NCBI RefSeq assembly: GCF_049366555.1 | Contig: NZ_JBMMGT010000005.1 | Coordinates: forward strand, 42,003 to 106,002 | DNA: 64,000 nt | Reading direction: 5' to 3' | DNA from: Avibacterium volantium_A | Lineage (GTDB): Bacteria; Pseudomonadota; Gammaproteobacteria; Enterobacterales; Pasteurellaceae | Shown here: positions 26,905 to 35,605 of the stretch, piece after piece | How the letters are laid out: each line of letters begins with the position of its first letter | Position numbering within the stretch: the first letter of the stretch is position 1 | Notes under the pieces: generated by a model | Told to the model about the DNA's origin: nothing | Databases searched by the model: none | The model's input: only the letters and a program-made list of their open reading frames with translations | Translations under genes and position numbers: made by a program

Positions 26905-26920
26905 TGTGATGTTTATCACA
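26905..26920. promoter_or_regulatory. Perfect CRP site between glpT and glpA
   Basis: TGTGATGTTTATCACA matches the consensus TGTGA-N6-TCACA in all ten fixed positions. Its distance suits the divergent glpTQ promoter, about 110 bases upstream of the glpT start. Confidence 0.8.
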
Positions 26921-26955
26921 AAAAAATAACAAAAACTTTTCAATGACGGATAAAT

Positions 26956-26971
26956 AGTGATCTACCTCACA
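26956..26971. promoter_or_regulatory. Second CRP site, glpA side
   Basis: AGTGATCTACCTCACA matches nine of ten fixed CRP positions. Its centre is about 70 bases upstream of the start expected from TATGAT at 27022-27027, a class I activator spacing for glpABC. Confidence 0.65.
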
Positions 26972-26997
26972 TAATTTAATACAAATTCGCTCATTTT

Positions 26998-27015
26998 ATT
27001 TTCTAAAACGAACAT
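26998..27015. promoter_or_regulatory. GlpR-like operator near glpA
   Basis: ATTTTCTAA followed by AACGAACAT has one strong GlpR half-site (CGAACAT) and a weaker partner. It lies just upstream of the TATGAT -10 candidate of glpABC. Confidence 0.45.
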
Positions 27016-27079
27016 TTATCGTATGATAGAGCTATTAATCTTATCTTTTTATTTACAAATTTGACGTGGGGGAAAAGCG

Positions 27080-28771
27080 ATGAAAAAATCACCGCACTTT
27101 TATCAAAATGCACAGGACTTTTCGCCTATTAATACAGACGTAATCATCATTGGCGGCGGAGCAACGGGGGCAGGTATTGCACGAGATTGTGCATTACGCG
27201 GTATTGATTGCGTGTTATTAGAACGCCGCGATATTGCCACAGGGGCAACGGGGCGTAATCACGGACTGTTGCACAGTGGCGCCCGTTATGCGGTGAATGA
27301 TGAAGAATCTGCGCGCGAATGTATTCAAGAAAATCTCATTTTAAAAAATATCGCTCGTCATTGTATTGAAGATACCAAAGGGCTGTTCATCACCTTACCC
27401 GAAGATGATTTGGCGTATCAAAAAACCTTTCTCACCGCTTGTGATAAGGCAGGTATTGAAGCGGTGGCAGTTGAGCCTGATCTTGCTCGCCGTTTAGAAC
27501 CGTCGGTTAATCCCGATTTAGTCGGGGCGGTGGTTGTGCCTGACGGTGCTATCGATCCGTTTCGCTTAACCGCGGCAAATATGCTTGATGCAAGTGAAAA
27601 TGGGGCGAAAATTTTTACCTATTGCGAAGTAAAAGGGCTAATCCGCGAGGGTGATCGTGTGATTGGAACAAAAGTTTACGATCATAAAAATAAAGTAGAA
27701 CGTTTGTTTTTTGCTCCTGTTGTGGTGAATGCTGGCGGAATTTGGGGGCAAGGCATTGCCGAATATGCGGATCTTAAAATCCGAATGTTCCCAGCCAAAG
27801 GGGCGCTGTTAATTATGGGGCATCGCATTAATAATTTGGTGATTAACCGCTGTCGCAAGCCTGCCGATGCGGATATTCTCGTGCCGGGGGATACCATTTG
27901 TGTGATCGGCACAACCTCGAGCCGTATTCCTTATGAGCAAATTGATAATATGGTGGTAACGCCTGAAGAAGTGGATATTTTATTCCGTGAAGGGGAAAAA
28001 CTCGCCCCTTCCCTACGTCATACCCGCGTGCTGCGTGCTTATGCAGGGGTACGCCCACTGGTTGCTACTGATGATGATCCCTCAGGGCGAAATGTGAGCC
28101 GTGGCATTGTGTTGCTCGATCACGCTGAGCGTGATGGCTTGGAAGGTTTCGTAACCATTACAGGTGGCAAATTAATGACCTATCGCCTAATGGCGGAATG
28201 GGCAACAGATTTGGTGTGCAAAAAACTCAATAAATCCGCCACTTGCACCACCGCGAGCCAACCTTTACCCGGTTCAGGCGTAACACAAGAAGAAACCTAC
28301 AAACAAATTATTTCACTGCCAACACCGATTAAAATTTCTACGGTATATCGCCACGGCCAGCGCGCCACCAAATTGCTCGATCAAGAACGCTTAGATCGTT
28401 CCTTGGTTTGTGAATGTGAAGCGGTGAGCGCAGGGGAAATTCGTTATGCCGTTGATGAACTCAAGGTGAATAATTTGGTAGATTTACGCCGCCGTACCCG
28501 TGTAGGAATGGGAACCTGCCAAGCGGAACTTTGCGCCTGTCGTGCAGCAGGCTTAATGGCACGTTTTAATGTTGCCACACCACGCCAATCCACTACTCAA
28601 CTGGCTTCTTTTATGGAAGAACGTTGGCGCGGCATTCAGCCTATTGCGTGGGGAGAGGCGGTGCGCGAAGCAGAATTTACCAGCTGGATTTATTACAGTT
28701 TACTTGGTTTAAATGATGTTAAACCGCTTGATGAACAAGCCACACAGGGGACAGATAGCAATGAAATTTGA
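27080..28771 (+). CDS. glpA: Anaerobic glycerol-3-phosphate dehydrogenase subunit A
   Basis: GlpA is the FAD catalytic subunit that oxidises glycerol-3-phosphate to DHAP in anaerobic respiration. The 563-residue protein has the dinucleotide motif DVIIIGGGATGAGIARDCALRG (about 21-42), the RNHGLLHSGARYAVND segment and a C-terminal BFD-type [2Fe-2S] domain with CECEAVSAGEIRYAV and RTRVGMGTCQAELCACR. An uptake signal lies within the first codons (27091 on), encoding part of the N-terminus. First gene of glpABC. Confidence 0.96.
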   Translation: MKKSPHFYQNAQDFSPINTDVIIIGGGATGAGIARDCALRGIDCVLLERRDIATGATGRNHGLLHSGARYAVNDEESARECIQENLILKNIARHCIEDTKGLFITLPEDDLAYQKTFLTACDKAGIEAVAVEPDLARRLEPSVNPDLVGAVVVPDGAIDPFRLTAANMLDASENGAKIFTYCEVKGLIREGDRVIGTKVYDHKNKVERLFFAPVVVNAGGIWGQGIAEYADLKIRMFPAKGALLIMGHRINNLVINRCRKPADADILVPGDTICVIGTTSSRIPYEQIDNMVVTPEEVDILFREGEKLAPSLRHTRVLRAYAGVRPLVATDDDPSGRNVSRGIVLLDHAERDGLEGFVTITGGKLMTYRLMAEWATDLVCKKLNKSATCTTASQPLPGSGVTQEETYKQIISLPTPIKISTVYRHGQRATKLLDQERLDRSLVCECEAVSAGEIRYAVDELKVNNLVDLRRRTRVGMGTCQAELCACRAAGLMARFNVATPRQSTTQLASFMEERWRGIQPIAWGEAVREAEFTSWIYYSLLGLNDVKPLDEQATQGTDSNEI

Positions 28772-30053
28772 TGTAATTATTATCGGCGGTGGCTTAGCAG
28801 GCTTAACCTGCGCCATTGCGCTGCAACAACAAGGCAAACAGTGCGCCATTGTCAATAATGGGCAAGCGGCAATGGATTTTTCCTCTGGCTCGTTAGATTT
28901 ACTTAGTCAGCTACCAAACGGAAGTGCGGTGGAAAATTTCGCCGAAATTTACTCGCACTTTGCTAAGCTGCTGCCGCATCACCCTTATACATTATTAGGC
29001 AAAGAACAGGTACTCGCCAAGGCCGAACGCTTTGAGCAATTAGCCCAATCGCTCAATTTGGATCTGATTGGCTCACATAAAGAAAATCATTTCCGTGTTA
29101 CCCCACTGGGTGGCTTGCGCCGTACTTGGTTATCTGCCAACAGCGTGCCAACTTTGCCGTTATCACAAACGGAATTTCCCCATAAACGCATTGCGCTGCT
29201 AGGCATTGAAGGCTATCACGATTTCCAACCACAATTATTAGCGGATAACTTAAAACAAAATCCGCAATTTGCCCATTGTGATGTGAGTATTGGCTATTTG
29301 CACATTCCACAATTAGACCAACTTCGCAACAACGCACGGGAATTTCGTAGCGTCAATATTTCCCAAGTACTGGAGCATAAACTGGCGTTCGGCGATTTGG
29401 TGCGAGAGATCCAACAAGCCGCAGGAAACGCAAGTGCGGTGTTTTTACCCGCCTGTTTTGGAATGAGCGACAATCATTTCTTCAACAGCCTCAAACAGGC
29501 GACAGGGCTAAATTTATTTGAACTACCAACACTACCGCCTTCTTTACTGGGAATGCGTCAGCGAAAAGCCCTGCGAGATCATTTTGAAAAGTTGGGCGGT
29601 GTAATGCTCAATGGCGACAAAGCGTTGCGGGCGAATATTGAGGATCACCAAGTGAAAGCCCTTTACACGCAATTACATCAAGATGATGCACTTTATGCTG
29701 AGCATTTTGTGCTGGCTTCGGGGCATTATTTTAGCTCGGGGATTGTGGCGGAATTTGAGCGGGTTCTCGAGCCTATTTTTGATCTCGATATTATCGGCAA
29801 CGGCGATTTTGACAATGGCAACCGACTTTCTTGGACAAGAGATCGCTTTTCCGCTCCGCAACCTTATCAAAGTGCGGGGGTAAAAATTAATGAAAAATGC
29901 CAAGTGCAAAAGTGCGGTGAGATTTTAGCGAATTTATACGCTATCGGCTCAGTGATTGGCGGTTACAATAATTTAGAACTCGGTTGTAGCTCGGGCGTAG
30001 CAGTGGTTACCGCACTCACCGTAGCAGAACAGATTCTTGCAGGGGGCAAATAA
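28761..30053 (+). CDS. glpB: Anaerobic glycerol-3-phosphate dehydrogenase subunit B
   Basis: GlpB is the second flavoprotein subunit (FMN) of the GlpABC complex and links the catalytic subunit to GlpC. From the ATG at 28761 it has 430 residues; MKFDVIIIGGGLAGLTCAIALQQQGKQCAIV is its nucleotide-binding N-terminus. It overlaps glpA by 11 bases and glpC by one base, so the three are translationally coupled. Two uptake signals lie inside the gene. Confidence 0.94.
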   Translation: MKFDVIIIGGGLAGLTCAIALQQQGKQCAIVNNGQAAMDFSSGSLDLLSQLPNGSAVENFAEIYSHFAKLLPHHPYTLLGKEQVLAKAERFEQLAQSLNLDLIGSHKENHFRVTPLGGLRRTWLSANSVPTLPLSQTEFPHKRIALLGIEGYHDFQPQLLADNLKQNPQFAHCDVSIGYLHIPQLDQLRNNAREFRSVNISQVLEHKLAFGDLVREIQQAAGNASAVFLPACFGMSDNHFFNSLKQATGLNLFELPTLPPSLLGMRQRKALRDHFEKLGGVMLNGDKALRANIEDHQVKALYTQLHQDDALYAEHFVLASGHYFSSGIVAEFERVLEPIFDLDIIGNGDFDNGNRLSWTRDRFSAPQPYQSAGVKINEKCQVQKCGEILANLYAIGSVIGGYNNLELGCSSGVAVVTALTVAEQILAGGK

Positions 30054-31321
30054 TGAACATTCAACAATTAATTGAAAACGCAAAACAAAACGCTACCTTG
30101 CCACCTAGCCACCAATATGTGGATAACAGTTTTGAGAGCTGCATAAAATGTACGGCTTGCACGGCGGTTTGCCCTGTATCAAAACAAAACCCACTCTACC
30201 CCGGCCCAAAACAAGCTGGCCCAGATGGGGAACGTTTTCGCCTAAAAAGTGCCGCCTTTTATGATGAAGCACTGAAATATTGCACCAACTGCAAACGCTG
30301 TGAAGTGGCTTGCCCTTCTGATGTAAAAATTGGAGATTTGATCGTTCGCGCGCGTAATAACCATTTGAAAGAGCAGAAAAAATCGCTGATTCATAAATTA
30401 CGTGATGCGGTGCTAAGTAACACCGATATTATGGGCAAACTCAACACGCCTTTTGCCCCAGTGGTAAACACCATTACCGGCTTGAAAGCCACAAAATTCC
30501 TACTGGAAAAAACCTTACAAGTCAGCCAGCATCGCAGCCTGCCGAAATATTCCTTCGGCTCATTCCGTCAATGGTATAAAAATAATGCCCTTGAGCGTCA
30601 GCGTTATTACAAAGACAAAGTGGCGTACTATCACGGTTGTTATGTGAATTATAATAATCCACAACTCGGTAAAGATTTAATCAAGGTTTTCAACGCCTTA
30701 GATATTGGCGTAATGTTGCTAGAAAAAGAAAAATGTTGCGGCTTGCCATTAAGCGTGAACGGATTTCCAAAACGTGCTAGACAACTTGCCGAATTCAACC
30801 TTGCTCAGCTAGAAAATACCATTATTAATCAAGAGCTTGATGTAATTGGCACCTCTTCTAGCTGTACAATGAATTTGCGTGATGAATATCATCATATTTT
30901 AGGTATGGATAACGCCAAAGTGCGTCCGCATATCAATATTGTAACCAAATATTTATATCAGCTATTCCAACGCCAAAATTCACCGCAGTTTAAATCAATG
31001 GCGTTAAAAGTGGCGTATCACACCGCCTGCCACGTTGATAAAGCAGGTTGGGCGCCTTATACGCTTTCGCTACTGAAACTGATTCCTGATTTAGAGGTGG
31101 TAATGCTACCAAGCCAATGCTGCGGTATTGCTGGCACTTACGGCTTTAAAGCTGAAAACTATGAAGTTTCTCAAGCCATTGGCAAAACCTTGTTTGAGCA
31201 TATTGAAGAAGGCCAATTTGATTTTGTGATTTCAGAGTGCGAAACCTGCAAATGGCAAATTGATATGTCCACCAGCCTAACCTGCCTGCATCCAATCACG
31301 TTGTTGGCGAAGGCGATTTAA
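30053..31321 (+). CDS. glpC: Anaerobic glycerol-3-phosphate dehydrogenase subunit C
   Basis: GlpC anchors the complex at the inner membrane and passes electrons to menaquinone, which fits the menB/menC genes in the same window. The 422-residue protein has two 4Fe-4S motifs (CIKCTACTAVCPV and CTNCKRCEVACPS) and two CCG domains (KCCGLPLS, QCCGIAGTYG) for the terminal cluster. It starts at TAATG from glpB and is followed by a terminator. Confidence 0.96.
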   Translation: MNIQQLIENAKQNATLPPSHQYVDNSFESCIKCTACTAVCPVSKQNPLYPGPKQAGPDGERFRLKSAAFYDEALKYCTNCKRCEVACPSDVKIGDLIVRARNNHLKEQKKSLIHKLRDAVLSNTDIMGKLNTPFAPVVNTITGLKATKFLLEKTLQVSQHRSLPKYSFGSFRQWYKNNALERQRYYKDKVAYYHGCYVNYNNPQLGKDLIKVFNALDIGVMLLEKEKCCGLPLSVNGFPKRARQLAEFNLAQLENTIINQELDVIGTSSSCTMNLRDEYHHILGMDNAKVRPHINIVTKYLYQLFQRQNSPQFKSMALKVAYHTACHVDKAGWAPYTLSLLKLIPDLEVVMLPSQCCGIAGTYGFKAENYEVSQAIGKTLFEHIEEGQFDFVISECETCKWQIDMSTSLTCLHPITLLAKAI

Positions 31322-31336
31322 TCTTCGCACCTATTA

Positions 31337-31366
31337 TAAAAAATTGGGCAAATTGCCCAATTTTTT
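31337..31366. terminator. Bidirectional terminator between glpC and glpR
   Basis: AAAATTGGGC and GCCCAATTTT around AAATT are followed by a T run on the plus strand, with a matching A run for the minus strand. It separates convergent genes. Confidence 0.85.
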
Positions 31367-32123
31367 ATTCACAAATATGCACTAACGTATTACTTGCTTC
31401 TAACAGCTGAATAATGCTCTCTGACGGTGGGGTATCGGTAAACAAATGGCTCAGCTCGGTGAGTGATCCCAAACATACCATTGCGCGGCGGTTAAACTTG
31501 GAATGATCCGTTGCCAAAATAGTGCTGCGCGAGCTTTCCATAATCGCACGTTTTACTTGCACTTCGTGATAATCATAGTCCAACAATGTGCCATCGCTAT
31601 CAATGGCGCTAATGCCGAGAATACCAAAATCTAAGCGGAATTGTTTGATAAATGCCACTGTGGCTTCACCAATAATGCCGCCATCTTGACGTAGCGATCC
31701 ACCCGCCATAGTGATGTCAAAACTTTTATTTTGCATCAGAATATAAGCAGCGTTCAGGTTGTTGGTCACAATACGTAAATTTTTGTGATTTAACAAGGCA
31801 TTCGCCACCGCTTCTGGGGTTGTGCCAATGTCCATAAATAACGATGAACCATTGGGAATAATTTTCGCTACTTCTTCGGCAATGCGTCTTTTTTCTGTTG
31901 AAAAGAAGTGCTTACGTTCCACATAATCAGAATTTTCTGATGTGGAAGGGGAAGCCGCGCCACCATGATGACGGCTGATTAAATTATTTTCTGCCAGTTC
32001 ATTCAAATCACGGCGAATGGTCTGTGGACTGACCCCAAGCAGGCTAACTAAATCTTCCGTGCTTAAATAACCATTTTGTTTCACTAGCGAAATGATCTTT
32101 TTATGACGAAGGGATTGTTTCAT
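31365..32123 (-). CDS. glpR: DeoR-family repressor GlpR
   Basis: GlpR represses glp genes and is released by glycerol-3-phosphate. The 252-residue protein has the N-terminal DeoR winged helix-turn-helix (LSTEDLVSLLGVSPQTIRRDLNELAENNLISRHHGGA) and a C-terminal sugar-phosphate sensor with DIGTTPEAVANAL. It lies next to glpABC and 27 bases downstream of glpG, the E. coli glpGR order, which identifies it among DeoR proteins. Its likely targets are the glpT/glpA operators nearby. Confidence 0.94.
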   Translation of the reverse strand: MKQSLRHKKIISLVKQNGYLSTEDLVSLLGVSPQTIRRDLNELAENNLISRHHGGAASPSTSENSDYVERKHFFSTEKRRIAEEVAKIIPNGSSLFMDIGTTPEAVANALLNHKNLRIVTNNLNAAYILMQNKSFDITMAGGSLRQDGGIIGEATVAFIKQFRLDFGILGISAIDSDGTLLDYDYHEVQVKRAIMESSRSTILATDHSKFNRRAMVCLGSLTELSHLFTDTPPSESIIQLLEASNTLVHICE

Positions 32124-32150
32124 TGCTTCTTCCTGATGTTGTGTTTATTT

Positions 32151-33014
32151 TTAAATTGTTTTTTGTGGCTTGGCAAACAAGATTTTTACCCCAGCTAATA
32201 CAACGCCCGTTAATAAGCCCGTGATGTGCGCGGTGTTTCCCATAGAAACGCCAATCAAGGGGCTAACAAAACCAAAGGCGATACCAACAAGAAGCATTGT
32301 AAAAAAGCCTTGCGGTAAATGAAAGGGGTGCTGACGACTAAATTTATCCAATACCAGAACATAACCTAGCACCGCATACACCACACCAGATAAGCCAAAA
32401 AATGCAGGCCCTGATGCCATATTTTGCGCAAAACCACTAATAAACGCAGAAAGCAGATACAATAGCACCAGCATTGCTGTGCCAAATTTCTGTTCAATTT
32501 TCCCAGCAAAAATCCACCACCACACTAAATTAAAAGTAATGTGCCAAGGGGAAAGGTGAACAAGGCTATGCGTGAAATAGCGCCAAAGTTCGGATTGTTC
32601 CGCATGGCTCTCTGGATAATGGGTAGCTAGCAAAATATCTTGGTTAAAACCAAGTAGCTGAAAAAGATAAATAATCAGACAAAGTGCGGTTAAAAAAACA
32701 GTAAATTTTTGTTGTTTCCACTGGGAAAACTGAGGAAATTTCCACCGCACTTTGTCTTCATCAACTTGTTCAAGTTTGCCCGTTTCCCAGCTGGCTTGTT
32801 GATACATCGCATCAAAAGGACGGCGCAGAAATTCATCGCGTTCTTGCTCTATTTGGCTTAATAATGGGCAATCTTCTGCCACATACACCGCAAGCATAAT
32901 GCCATATTTTGTTTGCTCCTCTCTAACTTCAAGTGGGACTTGATATTTCTGTGCAATGTAATCACGAAAGTAAAAAGCAAAATTACTGATTTCACTACCA
33001 AATAGACGCTTCAT
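32151..33014 (-). CDS. glpG: Rhomboid intramembrane serine protease GlpG
   Basis: GlpG cleaves transmembrane substrates inside the inner membrane. The 287-residue protein has the cytoplasmic N-terminal domain (about 1-95) and six membrane helices. The Ser of the GxSG motif is in FFGLSGVVYAV and the catalytic His in NTAHITGLLTG; the LVWWWIFAGKIEQKFG segment is conserved. It precedes glpR as in E. coli; glpE is absent. Its start diverges from a small membrane-protein gene 34 bases away. Confidence 0.96.
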   Translation of the reverse strand: MKRLFGSEISNFAFYFRDYIAQKYQVPLEVREEQTKYGIMLAVYVAEDCPLLSQIEQERDEFLRRPFDAMYQQASWETGKLEQVDEDKVRWKFPQFSQWKQQKFTVFLTALCLIIYLFQLLGFNQDILLATHYPESHAEQSELWRYFTHSLVHLSPWHITFNLVWWWIFAGKIEQKFGTAMLVLLYLLSAFISGFAQNMASGPAFFGLSGVVYAVLGYVLVLDKFSRQHPFHLPQGFFTMLLVGIAFGFVSPLIGVSMGNTAHITGLLTGVVLAGVKILFAKPQKTI

Positions 33015-33048
33015 TTGTTATATTCTTTTCTCCTGAAAAATTGAATAA

Positions 33049-33378
33049 ATGATTGATATGAACAAACAAAAAATGCCCACTGGCTTTAGCCCTTTCACTT
33101 GGGCGCTCGCTATTTTTTGCCTGCCTATTTTGCTTTGGCCCTTGGCACTACTTATCTCGCCAAATTTACTGAAAAACCCCAGTTTAACTGATTTGCAAAC
33201 TACGTTGATGTCGATTTTTTTCTGGGTTTATCCTTTTATTTTAGGCATTAGCGCAAGAATACTTTACCTCATTCATCAACGCAATGCCCAACAAGGCAAA
33301 GCCTTGCTTATCCTAAGTGCGGTGATTTTTTACGGCATTTTAGGCTATGTGGCAATGGTAGGGTTTCGGGTTGCATAG
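33049..33378 (+). CDS. Small membrane protein, function unknown
   Basis: The 109-residue frame starts at ATG 33049 (second ATG at 33058; no clear ribosome site for either). Three hydrophobic segments lie at about 17-38, 50-70 and 83-105. It resembles small Pasteurellaceae-restricted membrane proteins of unknown function (possibly DUF5389), but that is a weak recollection. It diverges from glpG and contains one uptake signal. Confidence 0.6.
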   Translation: MIDMNKQKMPTGFSPFTWALAIFCLPILLWPLALLISPNLLKNPSLTDLQTTLMSIFFWVYPFILGISARILYLIHQRNAQQGKALLILSAVIFYGILGYVAMVGFRVA

Positions 33379-33489
33379 GCGTTAATTGTTTACGCATTTT
33401 TTGCCATTGCTTCATTTCTGCTTCGGAACAATTCTGCGTGCTCTAAAACCCACACGCATTCTCCACCGCACTTTATTCTTAAATAGGTA

Positions 33490-33512
33490 AGAAAGGCGAA
33501 CCCTGTTCGCCT
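33490..33512 (-). terminator. Terminator of purT
   Basis: AGGCGAAC-CCT-GTTCGCCT is an 8-base perfect stem. Read on the minus strand it is followed by TTCTTACC, just past the purT stop. Confidence 0.65.
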
Positions 33513-33517
33513 ACTCG

Positions 33518-34699
33518 TTATAAAATAATTTCTAGTTCATTGTAAGCACATTGCACTTTTTTCAAGGCTTTTTCCACACTTTCATCGCGAGCTAGCACCA
33601 CCCCCATTCGTCGATGGCCTTGAACTTCCCCCTTACCAAATAAACGAATATCCGTATTGGGTTCAGCCAACACTTTTTCTAAACCCGCAAATTGTACTTG
33701 GCTGGAATGCCCTTCAACCACAATGGCTTTAGATGCCGCTGGGCTAATAAGATTAATTTGTGGAATGGGCAAACCTAAAATCGCACGAGCGTGCAAGGCA
33801 AACTCAGACAGCTCTTGCGAGATAAGGGTAACCATTCCTGTATCGTGCGGACGCGGTGAAACTTCATTAAAAATAACATCGTCCCCCGCCACAAACATTT
33901 CTACGCCAAAAATCCCACGTCCGCCAAGTGCGGTAGTAATTTTCTCCGCAATTTGCTGCGCTTTGGCTAATGCCGCCGCTGGCATTGCTTGTGGCTGCCA
34001 AGATTCACGATAATCGCCATTTTCTTGACGATGACCAATCGGCGCAAGGAATGAAGTGCCACCAATATGGCGAACAGTAAGCAAGGTGATTTCATAATCA
34101 AATTTGACAAAACCTTCCACAATCACACGCCCAGCTCCCGCGCGCCCACCTTGTTGGGCATAATCCCAAGCGGCTTGTAGCTGATCAAACGATTTCACGA
34201 TACTTTGTCCGTGTCCTGAAGAAGACATAATCGGCTTCACCACACAAGGAACGCCAATTTTTTCCACCGCACTTTGAAAATCTGCAAAATTATCCACAAA
34301 TTGATAAGGCGAAGTAGGCAGCCCTAATTCTTCTGCCGCCAAACGGCGAATACCTTCGCGATTCATTGTTAAGCGTGTGGCTTTCGCCGTAGGAACAACA
34401 TTAAAGCCCGCTTGCTCTAATTCCACCAAAGTTTCTGTGGCAATCGCCTCTACTTCTGGCACGATATAATCAGGCTGTTCTTTTTCAACCAAGGCTTTCA
34501 ACGCCTCGCCATCAAGCATTGAAATGGTATAAGCACGGTGCGCCACTTGCTGCGCTGGCGCATTTTCATAACGATCCACCGCAATCACTTCCACACCTAA
34601 GCGTTGCAATTCAATTACCACTTCTTTACCCAGCTCACCAGAACCTAACATCATCACTTTGGTGGCTTTTGGTGTCAGTGCAGTCCCTAATGTTGTCAT
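33518..34699 (-). CDS. purT: Formate-dependent GAR transformylase PurT
   Basis: PurT formylates glycinamide ribonucleotide with formate and ATP, an alternative to folate-dependent PurN in purine synthesis. The 393-residue ATP-grasp protein has KVMMLGSGELGKEVVIELQRLGVEVIAVDRYENAPA at the N-terminus, VVKPIMSSSGHGQS in the ATP-binding loop, and VEMFVAGDDVIFNEVSPRPHDTGMVTL with metal ligands. It lies 26 bases after luxS on the same strand. Three uptake signals fall in or near it. Confidence 0.96.
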   Translation of the reverse strand: MTTLGTALTPKATKVMMLGSGELGKEVVIELQRLGVEVIAVDRYENAPAQQVAHRAYTISMLDGEALKALVEKEQPDYIVPEVEAIATETLVELEQAGFNVVPTAKATRLTMNREGIRRLAAEELGLPTSPYQFVDNFADFQSAVEKIGVPCVVKPIMSSSGHGQSIVKSFDQLQAAWDYAQQGGRAGAGRVIVEGFVKFDYEITLLTVRHIGGTSFLAPIGHRQENGDYRESWQPQAMPAAALAKAQQIAEKITTALGGRGIFGVEMFVAGDDVIFNEVSPRPHDTGMVTLISQELSEFALHARAILGLPIPQINLISPAASKAIVVEGHSSQVQFAGLEKVLAEPNTDIRLFGKGEVQGHRRMGVVLARDESVEKALKKVQCAYNELEIIL

Positions 34700-34725
34700 T
34701 GTGTTTTCCTTCTATCAGTGAGAAT

Positions 34726-35232
34726 TTACTGTGCTAACAAACTTTCATCGAGTAGCAAATCTTCATTTTTGTTTACGCCTACGCCGCGTTCAAGAATGTG
34801 TTGCGCGATTTGATGGGCTTCGGGCAAGGAATGTTCGGTGTAAGTGCCGCATTGATATTCGTTTAATTCGGGAATCTCTTTTTGATCTTGCACTTGTAAA
34901 ATATCTTTCATTGAAGCGAGCCACGCCTGCGCCACTTGTTGTTCATTTGGTGTGCCAATGAGGGACATATAAAATCCTGTCCGGCAACCCATTGGTGAAA
35001 TATCAATAATTTCTACATTTTCGCTGTTTAAGTGATCGCGCATAAAGCCAGCGAAAAGGTGTTCTAAGGTGTGAATGCCCTTTGGTGGCAGAATTTCTTT
35101 GTTTGGGATACAAAAACGCAAATCGAAAATCGTAATATCATCGCCTTTTGGGGTACGCATTGTTTTGGCAACACGCACTGCGGGCGCGTTCATTTTGGTA
35201 TGATCCACTTTAAAGCTATCGAGTAATGGCAT
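34726..35232 (-). CDS. luxS: S-ribosylhomocysteine lyase LuxS
   Basis: LuxS splits S-ribosylhomocysteine to homocysteine and DPD, the precursor of AI-2, recycling the SAM by-product. The 168-residue enzyme has its metal ligands in HTLEH (His54, His58) and Cys128 (YQCGTYTEH), with catalytic Glu57 and Cys83 (MGCRTGFYM). AAGGA lies before the ATG. Upstream, back to back, is a MicA-position small-RNA locus. Confidence 0.98.
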   Translation of the reverse strand: MPLLDSFKVDHTKMNAPAVRVAKTMRTPKGDDITIFDLRFCIPNKEILPPKGIHTLEHLFAGFMRDHLNSENVEIIDISPMGCRTGFYMSLIGTPNEQQVAQAWLASMKDILQVQDQKEIPELNEYQCGTYTEHSLPEAHQIAQHILERGVGVNKNEDLLLDESLLAQ

Positions 35233-35254
35233 AATTTTTCCTTTTCCTGAATAA

Positions 35255-35282
35255 AATGTAAATTTTTGTAAAAAAAATTCAA
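35255..35282 (-). promoter_or_regulatory. Promoter candidate of luxS
   Basis: On the minus strand TTGAAT, 16 bases and TACATT (4 of 6 each) lie about 25-50 bases before the luxS start. It faces away from the sigma-E-type promoter that begins nine bases further on. Confidence 0.4.
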
Positions 35283-35290
35283 CTTATCGT

Positions 35291-35316
35291 GAACTTTTCT
35301 GTTATTATTCGGTCTG
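35291..35316 (+). promoter_or_regulatory. Sigma-E promoter of the first small RNA
   Basis: GAACTT at 35291-35296, 16 bases, then TCTGA at 35312-35316, with GG before TCTGA. This agrees with the sigma-E consensus in both boxes and in spacing (as in E. coli rpoH P3). It would start transcription near 35322. Confidence 0.75.
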
Positions 35317-35321
35317 ACAGT

Positions 35322-35397
35322 ATAGCAACTTGCAGTTGTTTTAATAAATTTGATTCCTTAAGTTATTTTTGCCACTCTTTATGAGTGGCTTTTTCTT
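35322..35397 (+). ncRNA. MicA-position small RNA, copy A
   Basis: The unit begins ATAGCAACTTGCAGTTG, where CAACT-TGC-AGTTG makes a short 5' hairpin. An AU-rich unpaired stretch with UUCCUUA (35354-35360 region) follows; this could pair with Shine-Dalgarno sequences. It ends in an intrinsic terminator, GCCACTC-TTTAT-GAGTGGC plus a T run (35371-35394). The terminator stem resembles that of enterobacterial MicA, and the site is the same: divergent from luxS, before yqaA-yqaB and tRNA-Arg(ACG)/Ser(GCU). With its sigma-E promoter it is probably an envelope-stress RNA that represses porin mRNAs through Hfq. The target and the homology to MicA are inferred; the 5' seed differs from E. coli MicA. Confidence 0.65.
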
Positions 35398-35487
35398 TCC
35401 TTGATCAGCTAAAACGCCTTGCTCCACACCAATCTAGTATAAGCAAAGTGCAAAAAGCGAACAACCTGATTTATTTTTTGTAATTTT

Positions 35488-35517
35488 TTGTAAATTTTCT
35501 TAAATTTATGTTAGTAT
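35488..35517 (+). promoter_or_regulatory. Housekeeping-type promoter candidate of the second small RNA
   Basis: TTGTAA (4 of 6), 18 bases and TAGTAT lie ahead of copy B. No GAACTT/TCTGA pair is present, unlike copy A. Confidence 0.35.
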
Positions 35518-35523
35518 AGCGTT

Positions 35524-35605
35524 CCACAACAAATAGCAACTTGCAGTTGTTTAATAAAAATTGGTTCCTTAGGTTATTCGCCACCTTTCGAGGTGGCATT
35601 TTTTT
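35524..35605 (+). ncRNA. Paralogous small RNA, copy B
   Basis: Copy B repeats copy A almost base for base: ATAGCAACTTGCAGTTGTTT (35533-35552), an AU stretch, UUCCUUAGGUUAUU, then terminator GCCACCT-TTCG-AGGTGGC and seven Ts (35580-35605). The terminator stem has compensatory changes relative to copy A, so structure is kept while sequence drifts, the mark of a functional RNA. The 5' end is uncertain (35524-35533). It points at the 3' end of yqaA and stops three bases before it. Promoter type and targets are inferred. Confidence 0.6.
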
